Below are positions 37,006 through 48,886 of a stretch of DNA of 64,000 nucleotides, in pieces. The DNA is taken from positions 124,473,537 through 124,537,536 of the forward strand of contig NC_068355.1 in NCBI RefSeq assembly GCF_020536995.1, given 5' to 3'. Numbering within the stretch: the first letter of the stretch is position 1; each line of letters begins with the position of its first letter. Under the pieces are notes generated by a model. It ran no database searches and was not told the DNA's origin. It saw only the letters and a program-made list of their open reading frames with translations. Position numbers and translations under genes: made by a program. Origin of the DNA: Dreissena polymorpha. Lineage: Eukaryota > Mollusca > Bivalvia > Myida > Dreissenidae.

Positions 37006-38830
37006 AATAGCTTTCCTATAGAAGCAACCTTGACGGGGTTTGTCTTATTTGGTAAGAGGGTCTGCAGAAATGTCCTTAGTGAGTCTGGTAAGTACTCAAT
37101 GTTTTTTTCAAGATCAGAAATGTCTTGTGGTGGAGGGTAAAATGCCTTCGACACGCGTATATCTTTAATATCACTTTGGATTAGTTTCGCCGCTGTTTGA
37201 ATAATTGATATTTTCTTTTGCGATGGATCCAAGTCTTTGTCTTGCTTGTAAAATTCATTTAATATAGTGGAGACTGTTTTTTTAAAAGTAACAATATTAG
37301 GAATTCCATTTATCTCTGTGATAACTATCTGATCATTAAATTGTTCCATTAATTTCTTTTTCATATACACCGCACTGTATGCATGGTCTGGATATAAATC
37401 GTCCATCTGTTTCACAAGGTCATTAATACTTGTTTGCTCATCGTCGTTTTCTTCTAATCTTTGTGTTACAGTCAGAAATGCTTCACTCTGTCTTTGATTC
37501 TCTGGACGCCCTTTTGGAGACTTAATGGGAATTTCAGATTCAGTTTGTTTGCTGATGGGTTTCTGTCGTCCAGTTCGAAAGTTAACACTGCACGTTTGAT
37601 GATATAGTGCATCTGCAGCTGGTAAATCGTGTGCATACCCCAATCGTGCCAGCACCTGATTTCCCCATTCATCATCTCTGTTTAATGACTGTTGTCGTAT
37701 TTTATTTTGGAAATCAAACGTTCGAACTGGAAATACATCAAATCCCCGTTTGTTTCCACTAGTTTTCCCGACTTGTCCGCAAAATAAACAATGTTTTTCA
37801 AAGTCAAATCCACCGCCCGATCGCAAACGTCTATACTCTTCTGACAAATTCTGATCAGGGTTTTTGGAACGCCTTAGTTCTTTTTGTCTGCAAAAGTCTC
37901 GCCGACACACTGTATGTACGGTTTGTCCAGGTATAACAGTGAAGGTGAGACCCAGTGTATGTGCTAAAGCGTTGATAGCATCACATCCTTTCTGGCGTAG
38001 AACAACTGTGGGCTGTCCATCTTCTATAATGGCGTCGCAGAATATGCAACTCATTTTTGGACCCTGAAATAGACATAAAAATCGTTAACTGTGCAAAGTA
38101 TCCCACAGATAACAAGATATAAGAACGAATGAGATTTTGGATCTTTCATGATGACGCTTTAAATGAAAATACCCAAGCTTTCTTTGCATACACTTCGTCA
38201 AAATGTTTTAATGTATTGCATTTATAATAAACTGCACTAACATGTCATTGAAATGTAATGTGTGGATGATTGGCACGTATAAATGATGATTGATTTAAAA
38301 AAAATATATGACCAGAATATGCTTCCGTAGTTTTTTGTTTTTTTTGAAAATAATGCCCTGTACGTTTTATTTTTCAACAAGTACATAATATTGGTATCTC
38401 ATCCAATGCATGCTTGTAAATTATCACCATAATACAACAAAACTGACACAAATAAATACATTAATCTTGTTTCAATGATAAAAAAAAACAAGCCTCGTGT
38501 ATTATGACGTCAACAATACCAATCGTGACGTAGTAACTATATTAATATTGCATAAATCTTAATACAAAGCGGGTAAAATTACGAGGGGTAAAGGTAAATG
38601 TTTTATCTTTACATCGTTGCACTTTTTGTATGTTAATAGTTCACAAAGTTACTTACATTTTGATCACAATCGTTGACCGATGGATCCGTTATTGATTCTG
38701 GTTGTAACTTCCGGTGAAAACTTTCGTCATAGTAAACGCGAGTATGGTGGTAAATAATGGCCATAACAATCAAACACGGTAAAGACGATTTGTTTTTATT
38801 AATATTTTTTAAAAGGCTTCGAATTTTCAT
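36981..38830 (-). CDS. N-terminal part of the Academ-like protein, two exons
   Basis: The continuous 357-codon frame runs 38054-36981. It has two zinc-finger-like modules: C3-x2-C6 with H47-x2-C50/C55, and C89-x2-C92 with H151-x2-C154 (HCLFCGQ ... LYHQTCSVNF). A Lys/Glu-rich helical region follows. An acceptor TCTATTTCAG ends at 38064 and a strong donor GTAAGT begins at 38656. Joining 38830-38657 to 38063 keeps the frame (58 codons, then GPK, then MSCIFC), so the start is probably the ATG at 38830 or 38764. The frame stops at 36981 just where the protein should continue into the transposase core; the neighbouring frame resumes at KAIVQSVRPR, so one small indel separates them. Two separate proteins, or ribosomal frameshifting, are less likely alternatives. 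Confidence 0.75.
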
Positions 38831-38934
38831 GGCGATTTTTTTTGTAATATGTATTTATTCATGGGCTACATGATGCAATTGATTTTATTTCTGTTGCAAT
38901 TTGTTTGAGGTTAAACAGTATATGTCCTGGACTA
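38829..38934 (-). repeat. Right terminal inverted repeat of the Academ-like element
   Basis: Reverse complement carries the same three blocks as the left end, the 20-base core lying at 38891-38910. The inner edge overlaps the ATG (38828-38830) that could start the transposon's first exon. Confidence 0.9.
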
Positions 38935-40240
38935 GAAGTCGTTGGCCTCACTTTGCAATTTATGTGGAAGTTTAATGCAGAGGACTAAACAAAATTGAAT
39001 GTAATAGGGATACATTTGGATTATTTCAGTTGAAGTAAGATCTGATTTTGAATTGCAATTATAATTTATTATTGTGTTTTATTCATTTTGGTCGTGTCTG
39101 TATTTATTTTCAAGCGTAGTAATTTTAGTAAAGCTAAATACTCGGAGCACATGCGTTTGACGTCATCACGAGAACGTTCAAGATTACTGTTAACAAAAGG
39201 ATCGAAACCAGGAGACGCTCGATATCAGGGAATCGTACCGATATATTCTATAATTACACGTAGCACAGTATTGGGATACTAGAACTTAAAATATCGATTG
39301 CAACTGAAACTGTGCTTTAGACTAGCTGTATGACACTATTTAAGCTTTAACAGAAGTTATCAAAACTAAATTTACGCCCTTTTGCGTAAATTTAAAATCG
39401 TAAATGTTTGCGTAAATTTAAAATCGTAATTGGAAGATTTCACGAATTTTCCCAATTTCAGGGTTGTTCGCGCTTATTTTTCCCAATTCGTATTGAACAG
39501 GTGCTTTTCCCAGTTGGGGAAGAAAAATCGCTGAAACGACACGCTTATCTCAATGGCAAGTAATATTAAACATGTATGCATTATGCGTTTTAAATAAAAA
39601 AGATTTTTTATACATTATACAATTATAGATCTGATAGTGACTTAATGCAATGCATAACTTAAACATTCTAATCTTTATGCACATATAGTTATACATGTAT
39701 ACAACAACGCATATATTGGACAGTTCAGGTTGTTCGATTGTTTTGTTTATAAACATGTTATGTTAGTATGTTTAGAAACTATTAAAATGAATAAATATTA
39801 CAACAAGACCTTGTCACAGTAGTGCTAAATCCCCGCCGAAATGTGTTTGCTTGTATGACAACATTTTTTTTAGAGAGTAGAATAATATTTGTAAAACATG
39901 GCAGCTTTGTCATCTATTTATATTTAAGGATCAATTAGTAATATAGTGTTGAAATTATGCTGTAGATAATAAAATATATGTAATTGAAAGAAAAGGAGGT
40001 AATTAAAAAAGAAGACTATAAACAGTTACTGTTCTTGATCACTGTATTTTTCCTTAAACTCATATATTCATTTTACAGTGAATACTTCTGTGTTCAAATT
40101 AAAGTATTATTGTTAATTCGATAAAGGGAGATATAAAAAATTGAAAAGCTAAAATATTTACCATGAAATTAAATTAAATATAATTTAAAATTATAAATAA
40201 ATAAAAAATATATAAAATAATAATAAAAATAATAAAAAAT
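38935..40240. other. AT-rich spacer
   Basis: No gene. At 39365-39420 'tgcgtaaatttaaaatcgta' is repeated in tandem. The following 'cccaattt' / 'cccaattcg' phrases resemble the region near 4030-4110, probably fragments of one old repeat family. Confidence 0.45.
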
Positions 40241-40249
40241 AAAGGGAGA

Positions 40250-41095
40250 TATTTAAAAAAAACTACGGCCGGAAGAGTTATGGTTCATGTTCACTGCACT
40301 TCTCCTACTTGCCATCTGTTTATATTTCTAGTTTCGTGTAAATCCCTTCAGTAGATTTAGAGTTAAGCTCCGGACAAAAATTTACTTTGAAATTATAATA
40401 AAGAGGAGATAATTTTAAAAAATATGGTAGATAGAGATATATTGTTCTTGGTCACTGCATTTCTCCTAGTTGCCATCTGATTATATTTCAAGTTTCAAGT
40501 AAATCCCTTCAGTAGATTTTAGAGTTATGCCCCGGACAAAAATTTACTTTGAAATTATATAAAAGGGAAGATAATTCAAAAGCAAAGGTATATATAGTTA
40601 TGGTTCTTGGTCACTGCACTTCTCCTAGTTTCCATCTGTTTATATTTTAAGTTTCAAGTAAATCCCTTGGGTAGATTTAGAGTTATGCTCCGGACAAAAA
40701 TTTACTTTGAAATTATATAAAAGGGGAGATAATTCAAAAACTAAGGTAGATAGAGTTATGGTTCTTGGTCACTGCACTTCTCCTAGTTGTCATCTCTTTA
40801 TATTTCAAGTTTTAAGTTAATCCCTTCAGTAGATTTAGTGTTATGCTCCGGACAAAAATTTACTTGGAAATTATATAAAAGGGTGGATAATTCAAAAACT
40901 AAGGTAGATAGAGTTATGGTTCTTGGTCACTGCACTTCTCCTAGTTGCCATCTGTTTATATTCTAAGTTTAAAGTAAATCCATTGAATAGATTTGGAGCT
41001 ATGCTCTGGACAAAGTTTCGGACGGACGGACGGACAGACGGACGAACGGGACCAATAACTATATCCCCTCCGAAAAAAAAATCGGCGGGGATAAT
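40250..41095 (+). repeat. Five ~159-bp tandem units with GACGGACGG tail
   Basis: 'ggttcttggtcactgcactt' or close variants start near 40281, 40441, 40601, 40759 and 40917. Each unit also carries 'aagtaaatcccttcagtaga' and 'tccggacaaaaatttacttt'. The last unit leads into 'gacggacggacggacagacg' (41022-41046) and 'atcggcggggataat'. This is a bivalve-type interspersed repeat with internal tandem amplification and no coding capacity. Confidence 0.85.
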
Positions 41096-41442
41096 AAAGC
41101 GCAGAGTGAAACTTTAAAAAAAACGTTCTTCTCCTTCGTGTCAGCTGCAACCATCACAACTGAGTTTATTCTATTTACACAAGTGACAACATACGACCAA
41201 GTCATATAATTTTTTCACTACATAATCTATACACAATATTCCATTTCAGTCTACGATGACATCACCATTATTGATGTACACATCACATCTTTGTGTGTGT
41301 TTTTTTAAATTGATACGGTTAGTTTAATCGATATCATTTTGCCCGTAATATGTACATTGTATATCAGTAATTTTGTAATCTGAAAGTGTTTTCTTTATAA
41401 TAATTTATAACGACGTTCCTTATCGCAAGTTCATAGTCATTT

Positions 41443-44400
41443 TCATAGGCGCTCTATGTCAATGTTTATATTTATTTTAATTTTTTGTAGTATTATTATT
41501 TTGTTTTTAGTTACCCGTAGTTTATTATAATGCAAACACATACTAAATCAATAAAAATCTTCCGACAAAACGTCTGCTTAAAAAAAAGTTCGACTATGTA
41601 CATAGAAATTGACATGGTAAATCACTCGCCATTTTCTGAAGCAATGGAAGTGCATCATTATGCATAATTAAATCGCTGTCACCCCGCTCGCTTATTGAAA
41701 TCCGCGCGCAGGCCGGGAACCTCGATCTTTAAATATCAATAGACCGTTCCATAATCGATAAATTGACCGCCGCCATATTGTCAGTCACGTGATTGTCCGC
41801 CATTACACTGCTGCTAACTTGTCCGAGTCTGCGATTCCAAAAGTCAAAGACGTAGAGAATACCCGCTTCACCGTTGTCGGATAAATAAATTACTTAATGA
41901 ATTAATGTTAGGCTATTATCACATTTTTTGTTGTTTAAATGATTGTTTGAAGTTGACATTTGATTGTTACAAATAAAATGTTTTAAATGCTTTCGTGTAT
42001 TTGTTTTTTATCTGTAATCAAGTGGTAATCATCGGCGAAAATTTGCCGGTTCAGTCGCTCGTACTATGTCTTTGATTAGACTTGTTACTTTTAACGTTTC
42101 ACAAACAATTCACGCATGTATTGTTGTGTTGATTTTAATAGCCGCAACATCAAGCAGATTATATTTTAATTATTACTTATAAAAGATTCTTGCGCAATTC
42201 ATTACCGCTAATTGTTTGTAATTGGTCTCATTTGGTAAAAATCTACATTCCAAAATCATAACATATTATATTAGGTATGATATTTTTGATACGCCTTCCA
42301 TTATTTTTCTTGTTCTAACTGATATCAGAGATAAAAAATTGTGGTTTGGATTTATATTTTTTTAGATGGAATTTTGTCACGTTAAAAAACGAGCTTTTTA
42401 TCATGAGAGAGTGATATTGATCTTGACGATCTTTTATGTGATTATTCGGAAGATGAAGGGAATGTGATCTATGTGATATATCTATATTTTCATCTTTGAA
42501 TCATTTAACAGCTATAAAGCTTAAATACTAAAAATGTATTTTATAGGTCTTTGAAGTAACGCAAAACATATGGATAACGACACCAAATGTTTAGTCAATT
42601 AATCCACACAAAAAAAACTCCGAAAAAAACAACAACACCTAAATAATATTTCAAAAATATATTATAAAGCGCCAAACGAATTTATTAATACATTTATTTG
42701 CAACTTTCAAAACGCGGCATAAGCATCAAATTAAAGATTATCTGAAGACTGAAAGGCCGACAAGTTGACACAACAAAGAGCTCTATGCATAAGCCGTAAT
42801 ATTTTTTTGCAGAAAAGCTTCAATAAATTACAATAGTAATACATCTAATAATAAAAATATAATTATCAATGGCATGAGTACGCTAGTGTGATAAATAAAT
42901 GAGTGTTAGAAAGTGTAATGAGTGCTTTGAAAATAAACATACTACAAAGCCATATGAAAAGCAAAGGACATGACAGTATTTACATGTAATTTTAATTTGA
43001 TGGGTTTTGTACAAAGAATGACGCTATTGAGGAATATTAACATACAACTGAAAAAACACAACTTCATATGATGCAAATTGAACTGTGTACTCATGTATAT
43101 TGAAAACTCGTAACTAGTGAGTATGAGTGACACATATCGAACATTTTAACACACATATATTTATATACATATATATTTTTTAAAATATTTTTTACCTCTG
43201 TTTGGTGTCAAATGCAATTTCTTGTTTTTATGATATCGTTCGTGCATTGCCGTAATATCAAATCTTCATACGGAATGACGTAGTTTTAATTAACCGATAC
43301 CCGCTAAATACGTTAAATGTTTTATTTTTATATTTTTTTTAAATACTTTATTTTTTCATAAATTAAACGGGCTAGTATCTTTACGGTGTACAATTTCTGA
43401 TATTCTATATTGGACATAACTTTTAATTTGTAAAATATGTAACATATCTAATTTACGCAACTGTTAAGTATGTCGGAGGTAAATTATCTTACCAAATGAC
43501 TGCTTAATACTACCAGGAAGATGAGACATGGTGGCATCATCAATTGTGTTTAATGACCACCAAACTGTCATCTGCCACCCAGTGTGGTTTATGACACCAT
43601 GTGGTTAGTTAAGTCTGGACAATATCTGATCAAAACGAGATAATCGGATTATGCAGAACAAAGGGGCAATTAAACACTGGAATGAAAGGCATACACGATT
43701 TAAAGATTGATGCAAATAATAAAATGGAAAATAATGCATTTAATTTAATTAAATGCTTTTTTTAATGTGTCAATGTGTTAGTTTTCCAAGACAACCAAGA
43801 CCATGTAATGACGGCCTTAGAATTTAGAAAGAAATTCATCCGTTGAATAATCGGTGCTCTCTTATATATGTTACCGATTGTTAAGCAGCAGTGTAATGGC
43901 GGACGCGGAGAGAATTCAGGGGAGATAATTATGTAATGACTATATTATGGAACGGTCTATAACAGTCATGTACATGCGTGTATGCCTAAAGCCTATAGAG
44001 ACCTCCACAGACGATGTGATAAATTCCTGTAACTATTGTTTCACTCACTTAATGGGGTAATCAACAAAATATGTTGTAAATTGCATACACATGAATAATT
44101 CCTTACCAATTGTTTAACTGGATTTGGTCTGCCATGGTGGTTTCCAGAAAAAAAAATCACCGATTCAAAAATCAAATCTGGCGCCCGTAGTGTTTGTTGA
44201 CTGTTATTGATATTTAAAGAGGTTCCCGGCCTGCGCGCGGATTTCAATAAGCGAGCGGGATGACAGCGATTTAATTATGCATAATGATGCACTTCCGTTG
44301 CTTCAAAAAATGGCGAGTGATTTACCTTGTCAATTTCTATGTACATAGTCGAACTTTTTTTTAAGCAGACGTTTTGTCGGAAGATTTTTATTGATTTAGT

Positions 44401-44498
44401 ATGTGTTTGCATTATAATAAACTACGGGTAACTAAAAACAAAATAATAATACTACACAAAATTAAAATAAATATAAACATTGACATCGAGCGCCTATG
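41443..44498. mobile_element. Large foldback element with ~300-bp arms (outer)
   Basis: The left arm (about 41443-41741) reappears inverted at about 44200-44498 at ~95% identity by eye. Landmarks are 'cataggcgctc', 'gtttgcattataataaacta' on the right, 'tcttccgacaaaacgtctgc' on the left, and 'ggccgggaacct'. Both arms run to 'aaatatcaata', then 'acagtca'. In the left arm that point is split by the inner element. No reading frame of note lies inside, so it is non-autonomous. The superfamily is unknown. Confidence 0.85.
41742..43957. mobile_element. Inner inverted-repeat element nested in the foldback
   Basis: Ends GACCGTTCCATAAT (41742) and ATTATGGAACGGTC (to 43957) are perfect inverted repeats flanked by TA on both sides. 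Further inward, 'gtccgccattacactgctgc' (from 41796) is matched inverted by 'gcagcagtgtaatggcggac' (43884-43903). It interrupts the left arm of the outer foldback at a TA, so it arrived later. The 2.2-kb interior is AT-rich and has no coding frame longer than 63 codons. Confidence 0.8.
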
Positions 44499-44499
44499 G

Positions 44500-45365
44500 T
44501 CATTTTAATAGCGCATATTGCGCTCGCTGCAATATGTGTACATTTTAGTACTGTAATATATTACTCTAGGTTTACTAGATCTACTCCATTTATGAAAGCT
44601 TATATTTTGCAAAAAGCACGTTCTAATCAATTTGTAAAATTATGTCTTTTTATTAATCAAGTTCTTTCATTTTTGGTGGACAGACAGGACGAAGAATGGG
44701 TGAAAAGGAAAATGATTGCCAGGCAGACAAAAAGCAAAACATAAAGCCAAATGTATATATACCGAGTTTCTTAATCATATCTTAATATGTGTACGTTGTT
44801 TTAGTCACAGTTGAATAATAATTGACATCTGGTGAAAACGGAAAGGTCTGACATGTCCCTTTTTGAGAGACTGCAATATTTCATGTTCTTGACAGACAGA
44901 CGGATGAACAGAGAAATGGATTGACACACAGTCAAACAGGAAACCTTGCTTTATGTGTTTACCAACTTAGATTATAACATCTGATGTATTTTTGAAGTTA
45001 TTATATTTTTAAGTGATGTTATATTTGATTTATTTTTATTTACAGCGACCTAACCGGTAATCACCGGTGAAAAATAGATCTTCAGAATGCCTTTTCATAT
45101 GTTTAGTAAGTTTCATTCATGTATCTTCTACTTTATGAGAAAATCGCGGGTGACAGACAGGCAGGCAGGCAGGCAGGTAGTGCTGGTACTCTTACTGTGT
45201 TTCAAGTGTCTTCAATGATAAAAATAACATAAACATGTTAGAATCTAATGTAATTTGATAATATGGTAAATATTTTTTCATGGAAAAAAAGCATAAACTC
45301 AGAAAATATACTAATGTATTCTAACAATAATTTAAGAACATCAATAACATACACGTGCTATATGT
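44500..45365. other. Repeat-type spacer before duplication copy B
   Basis: No gene. Short runs of GACAGACAGACGG (44893-44906) and GACAGACAGGCAGGCAGGCA (45152-45171) mark bivalve-type repeat fragments. The 82-codon frame at 44496-44744 has no motif. Confidence 0.5.
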
Positions 45366-45748
45366 TGCTAGATTCAGTCGTATTGAACACTAAAAATTAC
45401 TATTTAATACATTTCAAACGTGTCCCTGTATTGCGTGTTTTCCCGATATCCATTCAATCCACACCAAACAAGGATCGAAGCGTGTGTAGAGCTAGCTATA
45501 CGCGTAGTACGTCACTCAAGTCAGTGGAAAGTTGGAAATAAACGCTTAGTTGATTTTACTAATGACGTAACGATACTTAAATTAATTGATAAATATATCT
45601 AACACGTAGTTTTGTTGAAGAACTCGCATGTTTTATAGTGATTGTAGATAATATTTTATCACGCATGGTTCAGTAATCTTCCATGTGTAACGTAAACGCT
45701 CGGTTTATAAATGATCTGTTACGCGAACGTGTGGTTGTTATTAACAAA

Positions 45749-47885
45749 ATGAACGCTTTCAACGTTTGGTTGCTGTTAAGTTTTACTGGTTTCGATATGG
45801 TTATTGGACTTGAACAAGGTAAAGTACTTTTATAATATGTATTGTTAGGTAATTGGTATACATACCATTCATGGAATAACAACAGGTAAATAAACGTGAA
45901 AAATGATTTAAAATGTTGCTTAACTATTAAATGCTTTTCAAATGATTATGCTTGTATTATACTACTTACCTGTATTGATACGTTACTTTGTCCCTTATTG
46001 TATTTTCTTTGATGGTAGGAAATATGCCGGTGTGAACATTGTTGCATTTTAGCGTGTTTCTGTATCACTGTGTGTATCATCGATTTTCTAATTTGTCTAA
46101 TTACTTTTACAGTGATAGTTGTCATACCTTTCACGATGGTCTTCCCTCTATAAAGGTTTAATAACGTTGTTATTTCAGTCACCGCGCAATCGGATTGCAA
46201 CCCGAACACGGGCATTGTGTTCGTACTGGACACATCGTCTGCGCTCGATGCGAAAGCCATCCAACTGCAAGAGGAGTTCGTAGAACTCGTTCTTCGAAAT
46301 CACCGCGCGCCCCGGGGAGCTGTCCGCGTCTCCGTCGCGCGCTGTGGGAACAACGTCACCATTGTCACGCCGTTCGTGGACCCCTACTACAGCACGGACG
46401 CCGGGGAGGCGGGCTTCTCAATTGAAAGAGATCTCACAAACTCGTCTGTTCAGGACGCGGCGCTCCATTGTCTGGAGAATGTGAAGCGTCATCTAACGAG
46501 GAACGCTCGCGACGGCACCACAGAGATGGTTGTGCTGCTAAAGGTTGCAATATACCTATTTGAATTTTCGAATTCCAATCCTTATCAAATTTATAAGAGA
46601 CAACTTTAATTAACCCATTTCTGGTATTTTAAGCAGGCAGAGACCTATCGACATACCTTTTCTTTCTTATTAAAGCTGAATGGGGTTAAACATCAAAAAG
46701 TATTACGTGTAGTATGTGCAAAAATTATGTTGTTATGCGGCTACTCTTTACTCATATTGCAGCCACTCCCACACAAGTTTCCTACTGCAGTTTCCAATCT
46801 AAAAATATATGTGATATGTAAGAGAATAGTTGTTCTTACGCCGCTCACGTGTCGAGTCTGTAAATGAAGTTAAACTATTAATTTGCATAGTTTACTGGAT
46901 TATAGTGCAGTCTAACCTACAGGGTACCTGGGACTGGCCGGTGGAGGGCTCCTATCTGCAAGCCACGGCGCTTCGGGACCGGCACGTTGTGCTAGTCGTC
47001 ATAGCGATAGGCGTGTGGGAGTTCGACGGGCTGTCGGCGTTACGTCTTCTAGCAACGGGCGATCCGACTTACTTCGTCCTCTCGAAATTTGAGAATCTGA
47101 GATTGTTAGCTACGATCTTAACAAAGGGAAGTTGCACGCGTAAGTTTAAGAAAGAAGCTTCGCATCGTACGTGAGAATCATATTATACTGTATAATGCTG
47201 CAATAGTTAGTGGTGGCCATCTCAACCTATTTCATGTGTCTGTGTTTTATTATAAAGTATCACTACCTAATTTGCATTACGTTTTTAAGTGGTGGCCATC
47301 TTAACCTATTTCATGTGTGTTTTTAATATAAAGTATCACTACTTAATTTGAATAACGTTTTGGTGGCCATCTTTACCTACTAGTATTACATGTGTGTGTT
47401 TGTAATAGTATCACTACTTAATTTGCAATACGTTTTTTGTTAATGCTATCCGCATTAATCCCTGTTTGGCATTGCAGCTATCACACTGGACCTTACCCTG
47501 GAGGGCACACAGCACATTGCATCAACCACCACGCAAGCCGTCACACAGGAAGGTAAAGAGCGATAAGACATATTTCAGCGAGAACAATTCCATATACGGC
47601 CAGCGGGCAAGGAATGCACGCGTTTCTTTACAAATATTCAACATACTTGCAAGATGTAATCAAATTATCGCTATTATACTACTTAGTCATTGCGAACTAT
47701 TTAATACATGTTTTTTTTAAACATTATTGACTGGCATTATATTTAAGGTCTTATATATTCCAGTGCCTTGTATACTGCTGTCCCCAACGGCCATGAACCG
47801 TTACGTTGCGGGGTTTGGCTACATCCAAATCAAGTGTGGCCGATCTGACCTGATTGACCTTCAAACATGCAACTGCACGGGTTAG
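45749..47885 (+). CDS. Secreted VWA-domain protein, copy B (five exons)
   Basis: Predicted exons are 45749-45818, 46179-46543, 46923-47139, 47478-47552 and 47764-47885. Their lengths (70, 365, 217, 75, 122) and phases are identical to copy A, giving 282 residues. The VWA core is nearly the same (FVLDTSSALDAKAIQLQEEF, then VVLVVIAIGVWEFDGLS), including the degenerate DTSSA metal site. The exon 4 donor is GTAAAG here, better than in copy A. By my count exon 2 differs from copy A at 21 bases, 12 of them silent, which suggests constraint. Exon 5 differs at 10 bases, only one silent. No disabling change is seen, so this is probably a functional paralogue. Confidence 0.85.
47210..47440 (+). repeat. 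Tandem ~80-bp units in intron 3 of VWA copy B
   Basis: Three units of 'ggtggccatct...acctatttca' with 'aagtatcactac' correspond to those at 27967-28215 in copy A. Confidence 0.75.
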
Positions 47886-48886
47886 TGCCCGTAACATTAG
47901 GGACACAGACATAGATATATTTATACGATGTTTGTTGATTGTTTAAGTGTGGAAAAACGTGTTTTACCTTAATATAAAATTGATATGATAATACATTTCT
48001 GGAAAGAACGGATTATCTTTTTTCTATGTAGTTGGTTTTAGACAGTTAATTAGTAGAAAAAAATGTTATTAAATTTTCATTAAATATCTTAACAAAGTGT
48101 CTTCGGTTGAGTTTTGCTACAATTCCGGAGTTCCGAAGCGTAGCAATCCAAGATTGCACTTGACTTTGATAAACAACAACACTAACCTCTGGGTACAAAC
48201 ACGGCTTCTCCATTTTATGTAACATTGAAAGTCGCATGTTAATAATAACGGTTGTTACGGTATGTGATTTTGAGAAAAGTTTAAATGAGTCAAGTTTAAC
48301 TACAAGCAATGCGCCTGAATGACAGAAATGTTCAGTGGCAAATGAACAAAGATAACGAGAAAAGGTTATTGAATCTGGAATGATCTGGGCAATATTTTGC
48401 AATCAACTTTTACTAAAAGTAGTTTGTATGCTCATGTACGTGACGCATTTTTGCAAAGTGGACAAGTTATTTTAAAACTATAATTTTGTGTTGTCAACAA
48501 GAAGATTTCCGAATTTCATTACAAAACACCTAAGTTTCAATAAATAATAATCATTTCGAAAAGAATGTTTCTAACTTTCATTTAATAATAAAATTTGTCT
48601 AAGTCAGGTTCTCAAAATAATTTTGTCTTGAAAGATTTCCTAGTTTCAATTAAAAATCATTTTTGTCTAAAATAAGATTTCAAAGTTTTATTTATTCATA
48701 ATCTTTGTCTTCTAGAAGATTTCCAACTTTCATTTACCAGCAATCATTTCCTAAATGAAGATTGGCAAGTTTCAATTTATAGTATAAGTTTAATAAATGG
48801 TAGCTTATGCAAATATACTATAAGTCCACCATGTGTTGACTTTTTTATAAGCAATATTCAACAAATAACTCGACAAAAAATATGTA

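Larger units (their letters stand above)
33238..38934 (-). mobile_element. Academ-like DNA transposon, 5.7 kb, nearly intact
   Basis: Terminal inverted repeats (33238-33356 and 38829-38934) enclose two long overlapping minus-strand reading frames. The ends read TAGTCCAGGAC inward. GAA lies just outside both ends (33235-33237 and 38935-38937), fitting a 3-bp target duplication; a TA duplication with ends GTCCAGGAC is the alternative. The coding part combines a zinc-finger-like N-terminus, a transposase-like core with FDQPLY and LGGFH motifs, an XPG/FEN-like nuclease and a Cys-rich CXC finger. As I recall, transposase plus XPG nuclease plus a Cys-rich finger and 3-4-bp target duplications define the Academ superfamily. 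One frame break separates the two frames, so this copy probably no longer makes the complete protein, but its overall state suggests recent activity. Confidence 0.85.
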
